A stretch of 40,764 bases of DNA from Pontibacter qinzhouensis (GTDB lineage Bacteria > Bacteroidota > Bacteroidia > Cytophagales > Hymenobacteraceae): contig NZ_VRTY01000055.1 of the NCBI RefSeq assembly GCF_008017455.1, positions 1 to 40,764 on the forward strand. Direction: 5' to 3'. Position 1 is the first letter of the stretch, and the number at the start of each line of letters is the position of its first letter. This document shows, piece by piece, positions 17,194 to 25,981 of this stretch. The notes below the pieces were generated by a model that was not told where the DNA came from, made no database searches, and saw only the letters and a program-made list of their open reading frames with translations. The translations under genes were made by a program, and so were the position numbers.

Positions 17194-19530
17194 ATGGTGA
17201 AAAAAACCCGGATACTACTGCTCCTGTTATTCCTCTTAACCTGCACCCAATGGGTAATGGGGCAGGATACATCTACAAACGCACGCACGCCCGCACAAGC
17301 GGTAGATAGCCTGCTGGCAAGAGTAGAAGAAGCGCGTATATCACTGGACCGGATTAATGCTGTTAACAGAAGAGGCTTCAGCACCTCCTCTGTAGAGCAA
17401 AGCCTGCCGGAGATTGCAGCCAACCTTCACACCATCCAGCAAAACCTGTTGTTCTACAGCAGGGTAATCGACATCAAGAACCTGCAGATGTACAAGGTGC
17501 TGCTCAACAACATGCAGCAGGTGCTGAACGAGCGGCGCACTATCCTGTCTGGTTTTAACCGGGAACTGATCAGCATGAACGCCGAGATCAACAGTTTCTC
17601 CAGCGATACCTTGTTACTGGCACTCTCTACCGACAGCCTGTTTACAACCTTGTACCGCAACGAGTTAGGGCTTTTAAAGGAGCAATGGCAACTCGCCAGT
17701 GGTGCAACCTCGCAGAACCTCGAAAAAATAAATAAAATACAATCAGATCTCTCAGGTCTTTATTTCCTGACGAACGAGCTGCAAAGCCGTGTAGATGAAT
17801 TGTTGCGCGCCTATAACTCCCGCAACTTCACAAGAGAGTATGCCTACATCTGGAATGCCGCAGATCATGCTGTAGAAGAAGAGCATCTTTCGTATATGCT
17901 ACGCAAATCGTACGAAGGGCAGCAACAGCTACTTACCTATTATTTCCTGGAGAACTGGCACAACTGGTTGTGGCTGCTGGGCATCACGTTGCTTTTTATC
18001 TGGTGGGTATTCACCAACTACCGCAAAATAAAGCAGAACAATAGAAACATGGTGGTAGCTTATAAACAGATAAAATACCTGAAGCCTGTCCCCATTTTAA
18101 GTGCATTGGTGCTGGCACTGAACATAGCACCGTTCTTCGACCTGCACCCGCCGACCGCCTACGTCGAGATCATGCAGTTTTTCCTGATGCTGGCACTAAC
18201 CGTGCTATTCTGGCGAAACTGGCCCCGTCACCTGTTCTTCTACTGGATCGCGATTTTTATTCTGTTTATCATTTTCGCCGTCAGCAGCTCCATTATCAAC
18301 CCAAGCCCGGCCTTGCGTGTAGGTTTGCTGATTTTCAATTGCATTTCGGTGGTTTTCGGTTTATTTTTTACTTGGCACATCCGGCAGGCGCTCTCGCTGG
18401 CCGGCTTTGTAAAATACGTGTCGGTTATTTACATCGTCCTGAATGTGCTAGCCATATTATTCAATATTTTTGGGCGGCTAACACTGGCTAAAATTACCAG
18501 CACCACCGCCATATTCGGCCTTACACAAATTATAGGTTTGCAAATTCTGGTGGAGCTGATAACGGAGGCATTTTTCCTGCAGATCGAGGCCAGCAAGTTG
18601 TCCGACAATACCGAGTCTCGCTTTAACTTCGATTATCAGAAAATGGAAGCCACTGCTACTAAAATTCTGTCCTCTCTGGTAGTTGTTTTCTGGTTAGCCA
18701 TTTTCACCACTAACCTTAATATCTACACCCCGATCTACTCTGTTCTGGAAGAGTTCCTGACTAAAACCAGAACCCTTGGCAGCATCACCTTCACAATTGG
18801 CAACGTACTGCTCTTTTTTGGCATTCTGTACTTGGCTAATAACCTGCAGAAATATGTCGGGTATTTCTTCGGAGTCAGAAATAACGACTTTATTACGGGT
18901 CGCAACATAAAAGGCTCCCGCATGGTAATCGTGCGGCTGGTACTGATGGTGGCAGGCTTTTTACTCGCGATTTCTGCATCTGGAATGCCACTCACCAACA
19001 TAACAGTAGTGTTAGGTGCGCTGGGAGTTGGTATTGGCCTGGGGTTGCAGAATATTGTTAACAACCTGGTATCGGGTATTATCCTTATTTTTGAACGGCC
19101 TTTTGAACTAGGCGACTCCATCGAAATCGGGACAAAAAAAGGCCGGGTAAAAGACATTGGCATCCGGTCGAGCAGGCTGGTCACCACTGAAGGCTCAGAG
19201 GTAATAGTACCGAACGGCGACCTGCTGTCGGGGCAGGTAACGAACTGGACACTCAACAACCGGAACGTGCGGGTAGAACTCCTTATAAAAGTTGACCCTA
19301 ACACAGATTTTGAACAGCTTAAGAAACTAATAAGAGAAGAAGTTGAAAAAAGCCCCAATGTGCTCAAACGCATAGCACCCGACATTCTGCTCAACAACAT
19401 TACCTCTACCTTTCTTGAGCTGAAAATCCTTTTCTGGGTAACCAACATCAGGCAAGACCAGGCAGCTAGAAGCGAAGTACTGCTACGCATCTACAAACGC
19501 CTGACGCAGCAGGAGATTAAGCTGCTGTAA
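17194..19530 (+). CDS. Large MscS-family mechanosensitive channel
   Basis: 778 residues. A signal peptide (residues 5-23, ending VMGQ) is followed by about 230 residues of periplasmic helical sequence, then about ten membrane segments from roughly residue 255 to 620. The conserved MscS pore and beta domain is near the C-terminus: VLGALGVGIGLGLQNIVNN, then IILIFERPFELGDSIEIG, and VKDIGIRSSRLVTTEGSEVIVPNGDLLSGQVTNW-type sequence. The layout resembles the MscK/YbdG-like large members, which have an extra N-terminal periplasmic domain. Its role would be release of solutes on hypo-osmotic shock. It looks monocistronic, with a dispersed repeat about 110 bp after the stop. Confidence 0.93.
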   Translation: MVKKTRILLLLLFLLTCTQWVMGQDTSTNARTPAQAVDSLLARVEEARISLDRINAVNRRGFSTSSVEQSLPEIAANLHTIQQNLLFYSRVIDIKNLQMYKVLLNNMQQVLNERRTILSGFNRELISMNAEINSFSSDTLLLALSTDSLFTTLYRNELGLLKEQWQLASGATSQNLEKINKIQSDLSGLYFLTNELQSRVDELLRAYNSRNFTREYAYIWNAADHAVEEEHLSYMLRKSYEGQQQLLTYYFLENWHNWLWLLGITLLFIWWVFTNYRKIKQNNRNMVVAYKQIKYLKPVPILSALVLALNIAPFFDLHPPTAYVEIMQFFLMLALTVLFWRNWPRHLFFYWIAIFILFIIFAVSSSIINPSPALRVGLLIFNCISVVFGLFFTWHIRQALSLAGFVKYVSVIYIVLNVLAILFNIFGRLTLAKITSTTAIFGLTQIIGLQILVELITEAFFLQIEASKLSDNTESRFNFDYQKMEATATKILSSLVVVFWLAIFTTNLNIYTPIYSVLEEFLTKTRTLGSITFTIGNVLLFFGILYLANNLQKYVGYFFGVRNNDFITGRNIKGSRMVIVRLVLMVAGFLLAISASGMPLTNITVVLGALGVGIGLGLQNIVNNLVSGIILIFERPFELGDSIEIGTKKGRVKDIGIRSSRLVTTEGSEVIVPNGDLLSGQVTNWTLNNRNVRVELLIKVDPNTDFEQLKKLIREEVEKSPNVLKRIAPDILLNNITSTFLELKILFWVTNIRQDQAARSEVLLRIYKRLTQQEIKLL

Positions 19531-19638
19531 TTTTTTGTCTGAATCAGCATTTACAGCATGAAAAGAATGTTCTGAATCTCCGAAAGTGCGAAAGAAAAAC
19601 AACAATTCAACTTTCTAACCATTAAACAACCAACACAC

Positions 19639-19670
19639 AAATTATTCTAATAAAAATGGCCCTCCAGCGG
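19639..19670 (-). repeat. Dispersed intergenic repeat, copy 7 (conserved half only)
   Basis: On the minus strand: CTGGAGGGCC followed by ATTTTTATTAGAATAATTTG. The left ACCCTTGG box is absent, so this is a partial copy. It lies between the mscS-type gene and the metal-efflux cluster. Confidence 0.7.
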
Positions 19671-19744
19671 GTGCTGCTCCTGTTGCTTCGGAAAATCTGT
19701 AAAAGATTTAAAGAATTATATAAGTACTTTTGAGAGTTGCACGT

Positions 19745-19752
19745 TACCTTTG
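19745..19752 (+). promoter_or_regulatory. Candidate Bacteroidota -7 element (TACCTTTG)
   Basis: TACCTTTG fits the phylum consensus TAnnTTTG and lies 69 bp upstream of the first gene of the metal-efflux cluster. A second match (TACTTTTG) is just upstream at 19727-19734. No clear TTG -33 box is spaced correctly from either, so this is only a candidate. Confidence 0.35.
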
Positions 19753-19820
19753 TAGCAGTTACAGGATCAATCTTCAGAAAAAGGCCTATGTCCTGTGTCT
19801 TTCAATTCGTATATTAAAAA

Positions 19821-20246
19821 ATGAAGCTGTTTCGTCAACTCCTTGTGCTGGCCCTTACGCTGCTGCTGCTTGTCTCCTCGACGGGCATCTCGGTGGGTAT
19901 GCACTTGTGTGAAGGCGAACTGCACGACATCAGCCTGTTTGGCGGAGCAACAGCTTGCCCCATGGAGCAGCAAAAGCAGAAGCTGCCTCCCTGCCACGCC
20001 CCCGATACAAACAACGATGATTGCTGCGACGACCAAACCTTTGTTTTTGAACAAGTTGGCGATGTAGCCGATACAAAAGCGCAGCTCCTCCAAAAGCAGC
20101 TCGACATTAAATTTATTGCAACTGTACGAGTTGTGCTGCTACAGCTGTTTGAGCAGCAGATGGCTCTTAAACCTACCTTTGCCCACTATTCCTCTCCCCC
20201 ACTGGTCCGCGATGTGCCGGTGCTGGTGCAATCCTTCCTTCTATAA
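19821..20246 (+). CDS. HYC_CC_PP-type small secreted protein
   Basis: 141 residues. A signal peptide (LLVLALTLLLLVSSTGIS) is followed by GMHLCEGELHDISLFG, ACPM, a Cys/His stretch PPCHAPDTNNDDCCDDQ, and a helical C-terminus with a hydrophobic segment. The spacing of H-x-C, CH and CC matches the Bacteroidota HYC_CC_PP family, small cysteine-rich proteins usually beside copper/silver or zinc efflux genes. The potential metal ligands and the CusA-like gene 215 bp downstream point to a periplasmic metal-binding or sensing accessory; this is inference. A partial copy of the 35-bp repeat lies just before the start, around 19782-19803. Confidence 0.8.
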   Translation: MKLFRQLLVLALTLLLLVSSTGISVGMHLCEGELHDISLFGGATACPMEQQKQKLPPCHAPDTNNDDCCDDQTFVFEQVGDVADTKAQLLQKQLDIKFIATVRVVLLQLFEQQMALKPTFAHYSSPPLVRDVPVLVQSFLL

Positions 20247-20417
20247 GATTTGCTTTTTCGATGTCTACCGGCCTCTGCTGCGGCTGGTATGGTTTGCTGT
20301 GCCTTTCGGGCTGCAGCTCAATTTCAAATTAATCGAATAAAGCATCAAGCCAGTTTTTCTGAATCTCCTGCCGTGCCTTCACCGCTGGAAGTTCATCAAA
20401 AACACATCTCTTTTAAA

Positions 20418-20452
20418 AGGTCTTGTGTCCTGTGTCTTGATACTTGTGTCTT
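20418..20452 (-). repeat. 35-bp dispersed repeat, copy B
   Basis: On the minus strand it begins AAGACACAAGTATCAAGAC and matches 3787-3821 over 35 nt with one mismatch. It ends 8 bp before the start codon of the CusA-like gene, so it may overlap that gene's 5' leader. Confidence 0.8.
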
Positions 20453-20460
20453 AAAAAAGC

Positions 20461-23400
20461 ATGCTGAACAGTATCATAAAATTTTTTCTGGAGCAGAAGC
20501 TGGTGACCACCTTGCTGCTGCTGCTCATCGTAAGCTGGGGCATTGTAACGGCGCCTTTCAACTGGAACGTGCCGTTTCTGCCAAGCGACCCAGTACCAGT
20601 AGATGCCATTCCGGATATTGGCGAGAACCAGCAGATCATATTCACCGAGTGGATGGGCCGCTCTCCACAGGATGTGGAAGATCAGATTACTTACCCGCTC
20701 ACCACCTCACTGCTGGGCATGCCGGGCGTGAAGGCGATTCGTTCCACCTCCATGTTCGGGTTCTCCAGCATCTATGTTATCTTCAGCGAAGATGTGGAAT
20801 ACTACTGGAGCCGCTCCCGCATCCTTGAGAAGTTAAATTCGCTGCCCTCCGGCCTGCTCCCTGCCGATGTTACCCCTAAACTTGGCCCCGATGCCACGGC
20901 TTTAGGACAAGTATACTGGTACACCCTCGAAGGCCGCGACGAACAGGGCAAACCGGCCGGTGGCTGGGACCTGCACGAGCTGCGCACCATCCAGGACTAC
21001 TACGTGCGCTACGCCCTGGCCGGAGCCGAGGGCGTAGCCGAAGTGGCCTCTATTGGCGGGTATATAAAAGAATACCAGGTAGACCTCGACCCGAACGCCA
21101 TGCGCGCTAACAAAGTGTCGATGATGCAGGTGATGACCGCCCTCAAGAACAGCAACCAGGATGTAGGTGCCAACACCGTAGAGATAAACCAGGTGGAGTA
21201 CCTGGTGCGCGGCCTGGGCTATGTACAGAACCTGGCCGACATAGAAGAAGCCGTAGTAAGCGTAACAGACAACGTACCAATCCGGATAAAAGATATTGCG
21301 CGGGTCAACATCGGTCCGGCCGATCGCTCCATGCTTGGCATCCTGGATAAGAGCGGAGCCGAAGCCGTGGGTGGAGTAGTAATTGCCCGGTATGGCGACA
21401 ACCCGCTGGCCGTTATCAACAACACCAAAGCAAAGCTAGACGAAATTGCAGCCGGACTTCCTTCCAAAAAGCTGGCCGACGGACGGACTTCTAAAGTAAC
21501 CGTGGTGCCATTTTACGACAGAACGCAGCTCATAAACGAAACACTGAACACGCTCAACGAGGCCATAGTGCTGCAGATCCTCATCACCATCATCGTTATC
21601 ATCGTGATGGTGTACAACCTGCGGGCTTCGCTCCTTATTTCTGCGCTGTTGCCGCTGGCGGTGCTCATGACCTTCATCATGATGCGCTACTTCCGTGTGG
21701 ATGCCAACATTGTGGCTTTGTCGGGTATCGCTATTGCTATCGGTACCATGGTGGATCTGGGCATTATCCTCAACGAGAATATTCTGCGGCACCGGGAAGA
21801 GGCACCGCCTGGGCAGTCGCTGCTTACTACTGTGTATAATGCCACTACAGAAGTCGCCACCGCTATTATCACGGCTGTGTCTACAACTATCGTCAGCTTT
21901 TTGCCCGTGTTTACGCTGGAGGCGGCAGAAGGGAAATTGTTTGGGCCACTCGCTTTTACGAAGACCTTTGCCCTGGTGGCATCTCTTGTTTTTACTATAG
22001 TGTTCATGCCTGCCTTCTCGCATTTGGTGCTGGGGCTGGGAGCGAAGAATGTGCGCTGGTCTTTGATTTTTAACTGGGTGTTGCTGGCTCTTGGTTTTAT
22101 AGCCCTGTTTATACTTCCGCTGGCTGGTATTACGCTCCTATTACTTGCTGCTAACAACCTGCTGAACTATTATCGGCCGGAGCAGTTTGGCAGATACCAT
22201 AGCACTGCCACTGTAGCTATTGCCGCTTTGGCTGTTTCGTGGCTGTTGGCCTCGCAGTGGATGCCGTTGGGGGTATCGGTTAGCCTGGTGGGGAATTTCC
22301 TGTTTGTGCTGCTTGTAATTGGAATTTTGCTGGGGTTCTTCTCCCTTTTCATTAAACTTTACCCGCGCCTGTTGCTCTGGTGCCTGCACAACAAAGCTAC
22401 ATTCCTGCTGATCCCGTCTTTTATCATGATGCTGGGCCTGCTCAGCTGGTTAGGGTTTAGCAGTGTGTTTGGCTGGTTTGCAACTAGCGTAGATAAAACA
22501 GGCTATAACATCCGGACCAGCTCCGCCTGGAGCAGCCTCACACATACCTTTCCGGGAATGGGCAAGGAGTTTATGCCTTCGCTGGATGAAGGCGCATTCC
22601 TCCTGATGCCCACCTCCATGCCACACTCGGGCGTAGAAGCGAACCGCCGCATCGTGCAGCAGCTCGACATGCTCATTACGGCCATCCCGGAGGTGGAGAT
22701 GGTGGTAGGCAAGGCCGGACGCGCCGAAACAGCCCTGGACCCTGCGCCTATGTCGATGTACGAAAACGTAATCCAGTACAAATCGGAGTTCATGACAGAT
22801 GCAAACGGCCAGAAGCTGCGCTTTAAAACGAACAACGAAGGTGCTTTTATACGTGATACAGATGGCAACCTGGTTCCTGACAAACGAGGAGCGTATTACC
22901 GCCAGTGGCGCGACCACATCCGGACACCCGACGATATCTGGAACGAAATTATAGCGACCGCCAACATACCGGGTGTTACGTCTGCTCCCAAGCTGCAGCC
23001 TATCGAAACGCGGCTTGTTATGCTGCAAACCGGCATGCGTGCCCCCATGGGCATTAAAGTTTACGGCCCTGACCTGAAAACGATTGAGGAGTTCAGCCTG
23101 CAGCTGGAGCGGTTTCTGAAAGAAGTACCATCTGTGAAACCTGAGGCGGTGTTTGCTGATAGATCGTTGGGCAAGCCTTACATGGAAATAGAGTTGAACC
23201 GCCAGGCCATGGGCCGCTACGGACTGAACGTGACGGATGTGCAGGAGTACATAGAAGTAGCCATGGGCGGCATGGCCATGACCACCACAGTGGAGGGCCG
23301 GGAACGCTACGCCATCCGTGCCCGCTATGCCCGCGAATTCAGAAACGATGCCACTGCCGTGAACAATATACTGATCAGTACCGCCAGTGGCGCACAGGTA

Positions 23401-24222
23401 CCATTAGCCGAAGTGGCAGAAGTCGTATACCGTCCTGGCCCGATGATGATCCGAGGAGAGAACTCTTTTCTGACAGGTTATGTGCTGCTCGATAAACAGG
23501 ATGGTTTTGCAGAGGTGTCGGTGGTGGAGGATGCGCAGCGTTACCTTGAGCAGAAAATCAGCTTGGGCGAACTGGTGGTGCCTGCCGGTGTGAGCTACAA
23601 ATTCTCGGGCAACTACGAGAACCAGGTGCGGGCAGAGCAGCGGCTGGCACTGGTTATTCCGCTCAGTTTACTTATTATTTTCCTGATCCTGTACTTCCAG
23701 TTCCGGTCCGTTTCTACTACGCTGTTTGTATTTTCTGCTATTGCCATGGCTTTTGCAGGCGGTTTCCTGATGCTGTGGCTCTACGGGCAAGACTGGTTCC
23801 TGAATTTCTCCCTGGGCGACACCAACATGCGGCAGCTGTTCCAGATGCGCGACTTTAACCTGAGTGTAGCCGTGTGGGTCGGCTTTATAGCCCTGTTCGG
23901 TATAGCAACCGACGATGGCGTGGTAATCGGCACTTACCTGAAACAAAGCTTTGAGAGCAACAGGCCCGGCACCCGGAAAGAGGTGCGGCAGGCGGTGCTG
24001 GAGGCCGGTATGCGCCGCGTGCGGCCCTGCCTCATGACCACAGCCACTACCTTGCTGGCGCTGTTACCTGTGCTCACCTCTTCTGGCCGAGGTTCTGATA
24101 TCATGATTCCGATGGCTATACCAACCTTTGGCGGCATGACCGTGGCCCTGATCACACTTTTCATTGTGCCGGTGCTTTACAGCTGGCGCGAAGAATCTAA
24201 ACTTAAAAAGGATACCGTATGA
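20461..24222 (+). CDS. CusA/CzcA-type heavy-metal efflux RND pump
   Basis: 1253 residues, about 200 more than E. coli CusA. The N-terminal segment and porter domain are standard (MLGMPGVKAIRSTSMFGFSS-type, GENQQIIFTEWMGRSPQDVE). The second membrane block contains VDANIVALSGIAIAIGTMVD, carrying the HME-type proton-relay Asp. RAETALDPAPMSMYE is the HME-RND signature. The C-terminal block has MRRVRPCLMTTATTLLALLP. The extra length is a hydrophobic insertion at about residues 535-650 with several added membrane segments before the second half. The trimeric inner-membrane pump would export Cu+/Ag+ or divalent metals from periplasm and cytoplasm. The stop overlaps the tolC-like start (ATGA), indicating translational coupling. 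Confidence 0.94.
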   Translation: MLNSIIKFFLEQKLVTTLLLLLIVSWGIVTAPFNWNVPFLPSDPVPVDAIPDIGENQQIIFTEWMGRSPQDVEDQITYPLTTSLLGMPGVKAIRSTSMFGFSSIYVIFSEDVEYYWSRSRILEKLNSLPSGLLPADVTPKLGPDATALGQVYWYTLEGRDEQGKPAGGWDLHELRTIQDYYVRYALAGAEGVAEVASIGGYIKEYQVDLDPNAMRANKVSMMQVMTALKNSNQDVGANTVEINQVEYLVRGLGYVQNLADIEEAVVSVTDNVPIRIKDIARVNIGPADRSMLGILDKSGAEAVGGVVIARYGDNPLAVINNTKAKLDEIAAGLPSKKLADGRTSKVTVVPFYDRTQLINETLNTLNEAIVLQILITIIVIIVMVYNLRASLLISALLPLAVLMTFIMMRYFRVDANIVALSGIAIAIGTMVDLGIILNENILRHREEAPPGQSLLTTVYNATTEVATAIITAVSTTIVSFLPVFTLEAAEGKLFGPLAFTKTFALVASLVFTIVFMPAFSHLVLGLGAKNVRWSLIFNWVLLALGFIALFILPLAGITLLLLAANNLLNYYRPEQFGRYHSTATVAIAALAVSWLLASQWMPLGVSVSLVGNFLFVLLVIGILLGFFSLFIKLYPRLLLWCLHNKATFLLIPSFIMMLGLLSWLGFSSVFGWFATSVDKTGYNIRTSSAWSSLTHTFPGMGKEFMPSLDEGAFLLMPTSMPHSGVEANRRIVQQLDMLITAIPEVEMVVGKAGRAETALDPAPMSMYENVIQYKSEFMTDANGQKLRFKTNNEGAFIRDTDGNLVPDKRGAYYRQWRDHIRTPDDIWNEIIATANIPGVTSAPKLQPIETRLVMLQTGMRAPMGIKVYGPDLKTIEEFSLQLERFLKEVPSVKPEAVFADRSLGKPYMEIELNRQAMGRYGLNVTDVQEYIEVAMGGMAMTTTVEGRERYAIRARYAREFRNDATAVNNILISTASGAQVPLAEVAEVVYRPGPMMIRGENSFLTGYVLLDKQDGFAEVSVVEDAQRYLEQKISLGELVVPAGVSYKFSGNYENQVRAEQRLALVIPLSLLIIFLILYFQFRSVSTTLFVFSAIAMAFAGGFLMLWLYGQDWFLNFSLGDTNMRQLFQMRDFNLSVAVWVGFIALFGIATDDGVVIGTYLKQSFESNRPGTRKEVRQAVLEAGMRRVRPCLMTTATTLLALLPVLTSSGRGSDIMIPMAIPTFGGMTVALITLFIVPVLYSWREESKLKKDTV

Positions 24223-25646
24223 AAAAAATACTTATTTCTATCCTCCTGCTCCTGACGCTGCTGCCAGCCCTGAAAGCACAGCAGTTGGAAGAGCACCTGG
24301 CAACGGCCGGTGAGAACAGTCCACTGCTGAAGGCGCACTACGCCGAGTACCAGGCAGCGCTACAGCGGGTGCCACAGGTGGGAAGTTTGCCAGACCCGGA
24401 AGCCAATTTCAGTTTTTTCCTGCGGCCTATGGAGCGTTACATGGGCAACCAGCTAGGCGACGTGTCGGTGATGCAGATGTTCCCTTGGTTCGGCTCGCTG
24501 GGTGCCGCCAAAGACGAGGCTAAGTTTATGGCTCAGATGAAGTTTTCCTCTTTTATTGAAGCCAAAATTAATCTTTACCACGAAGTACGCTCTACCTGGT
24601 ACACCCTCTACCGCATTGATAAGGAGGAGCAGTTGGTGGAAAAGGAACTGGAGATAATGCAGGCGCTGGAACGGATCTCGCTCGCCAAATACAAATCTCC
24701 GCCCACTGCTGGTGCTGCCTCCGGTGGTACGCCTCAACGTGCTGGTGCTGCCACGGGCACTACAGGTGGAGGCTCGGCTGGAGCAGGTATGGCAGGCATG
24801 GGTAGTAGTAGCTCCGCTCCTGCCACACAAGGCAGCAGCCCCGGCATGAGCAGTGGCTCGGCCATGTCGTCTATGGGTGGCACATCGGGCGGCACTATGG
24901 TAGATGTTATTCTGATTAAGGTGCAGGTAAAGGAGCTGGAGAACAGGTTGCACGTGCTCAGGCAGTCCAGGAGGCCGCTGGAGGTACAGTTTAACAACCT
25001 GCTGCACCGCCAGCCAGACCTGCCAGTAGCGGTAACCGATACCTTAGGAGCTACGGCACTGCCCGCTTCGCTGGCCCTGCTGCAGGACTCGATACGGGAG
25101 CACCACCCGATGCTGCAGATGTACTCCTGGGACGAAAAAGCAAGGGCTTCGCAGCTGCGGATGGCGCAACTCATGGGTCGGCCTATGATCGGGATAGGAC
25201 TAAACTACATGGTTTTCCAGCCGCGGCAGGATGCGATGATGGGTGAGATGTCTGGTGGCAACATGTTGATGCCGATGGTAAGCATTTCGCTGCCGATTTA
25301 TCGTAAAAAATATAATGCGCAGCAAAAAGAAGCCGAATACGCACAGCAGGCAGCCAGCTATCAGAAGGAATACACGGAGAGGCAATTGTTCACAGAGCTG
25401 GAGAACCTGCTTTATGAGTACCAGCGCACCAACAGCACGCTGCAACTGCTACAGGACCAGGTGGCACTAAACGAGCAGGCTATCCGCTTACTCACCACCA
25501 ACTACACCGTAGCCGCCACTGGTCTGGAAGAAGTGTTGCGGCAGCGGCAGAACCTGCTTAGTTACAAACAGCAGCAACTACAGGCGGTGGTAGACCAGCA
25601 TATAGCAGTTTCGGCGATCAGGAGGTTAATGAGCAGCGATGAATGA
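24219..25646 (+). CDS. TolC/CusC-like outer-membrane efflux protein with Met-rich insertion
   Basis: 475 residues with a signal peptide ending ALKAQ. Paired helical outer-membrane-efflux repeats lie at about residues 30-160 and 230-470 (QMFPWFGSLGAAKDEAKF; RLLTTNYTVAATGLEEVL). Between them, residues 160-227 form a low-complexity Gly/Ser/Ala/Thr stretch containing six Met (191, 194, 210, 216, 219, 227), for example AGMAGMGSSSSAPATQG. It would protrude from a helical hairpin into the periplasm. Met-rich loops bind Cu+/Ag+ in other proteins, so metal capture is a plausible inference. The start overlaps the pump gene's stop by four bases. It forms the outer duct of the tripartite system with the genes on either side. 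Confidence 0.9.
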   Translation: MKKILISILLLLTLLPALKAQQLEEHLATAGENSPLLKAHYAEYQAALQRVPQVGSLPDPEANFSFFLRPMERYMGNQLGDVSVMQMFPWFGSLGAAKDEAKFMAQMKFSSFIEAKINLYHEVRSTWYTLYRIDKEEQLVEKELEIMQALERISLAKYKSPPTAGAASGGTPQRAGAATGTTGGGSAGAGMAGMGSSSSAPATQGSSPGMSSGSAMSSMGGTSGGTMVDVILIKVQVKELENRLHVLRQSRRPLEVQFNNLLHRQPDLPVAVTDTLGATALPASLALLQDSIREHHPMLQMYSWDEKARASQLRMAQLMGRPMIGIGLNYMVFQPRQDAMMGEMSGGNMLMPMVSISLPIYRKKYNAQQKEAEYAQQAASYQKEYTERQLFTELENLLYEYQRTNSTLQLLQDQVALNEQAIRLLTTNYTVAATGLEEVLRQRQNLLSYKQQQLQAVVDQHIAVSAIRRLMSSDE

Positions 25647-25786
25647 GGGGTTTGATTGTTAATTGTTAGATGGCTGATTTGAAAATTTGAAGCTTTGGAA
25701 ATATGAAAGTATTCTGCTGGTGCGAGCTTGCAACGCGTACTTTACTTATCCAGAGTAAATAATAGAACGAAAGAAAAATATTTATA

Positions 25787-25899
25787 GCGCGAGCGTCCTC
25801 GCTCGTGTCTACTATTCTGAGGCCTCTGGCCGAACTAATGTTTTGTTCCCAGGCGGCCAGAGGCCGCGGAATAAGCATCACGAGCGAGGACGCTCGCGC
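25787..25899. repeat. 113-nt nested palindromic element inside the efflux operon
   Basis: The outer arms, 25787-25807 and 25879-25899, are perfect 21-nt inverted copies, starting GCGCGAGCGTCCTCG on the left. The inner arms GGCCTCTGGCCG (25821-25832) and CGGCCAGAGGCC (25854-25865) are a perfect 12-bp stem. The whole folds into a long hairpin in the 335-bp gap between the TolC-like and CusB-like genes. No coding sequence is visible in this gap. Confidence 0.85.
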
Positions 25900-25981
25900 C
25901 ATGAAATAAGTTTATATAGAAATTAAGAGTAAAAAATCTGGTTTGATGCTGAAGCATCATCAGAAATAAAAATAAGAAACC

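Noticed and set aside
18735..19490. 251-codon open frame on the minus strand opposite the mscS-type gene
   Set aside because: Ser/Arg-rich shadow translation within the conserved MscS domain; no initiation context or homologous motif.
20250..20828. 192-codon plus-strand frame overlapping the start of the CusA-like gene
   Set aside because: It overlaps the conserved pump N-terminus in another frame and shows no domain.
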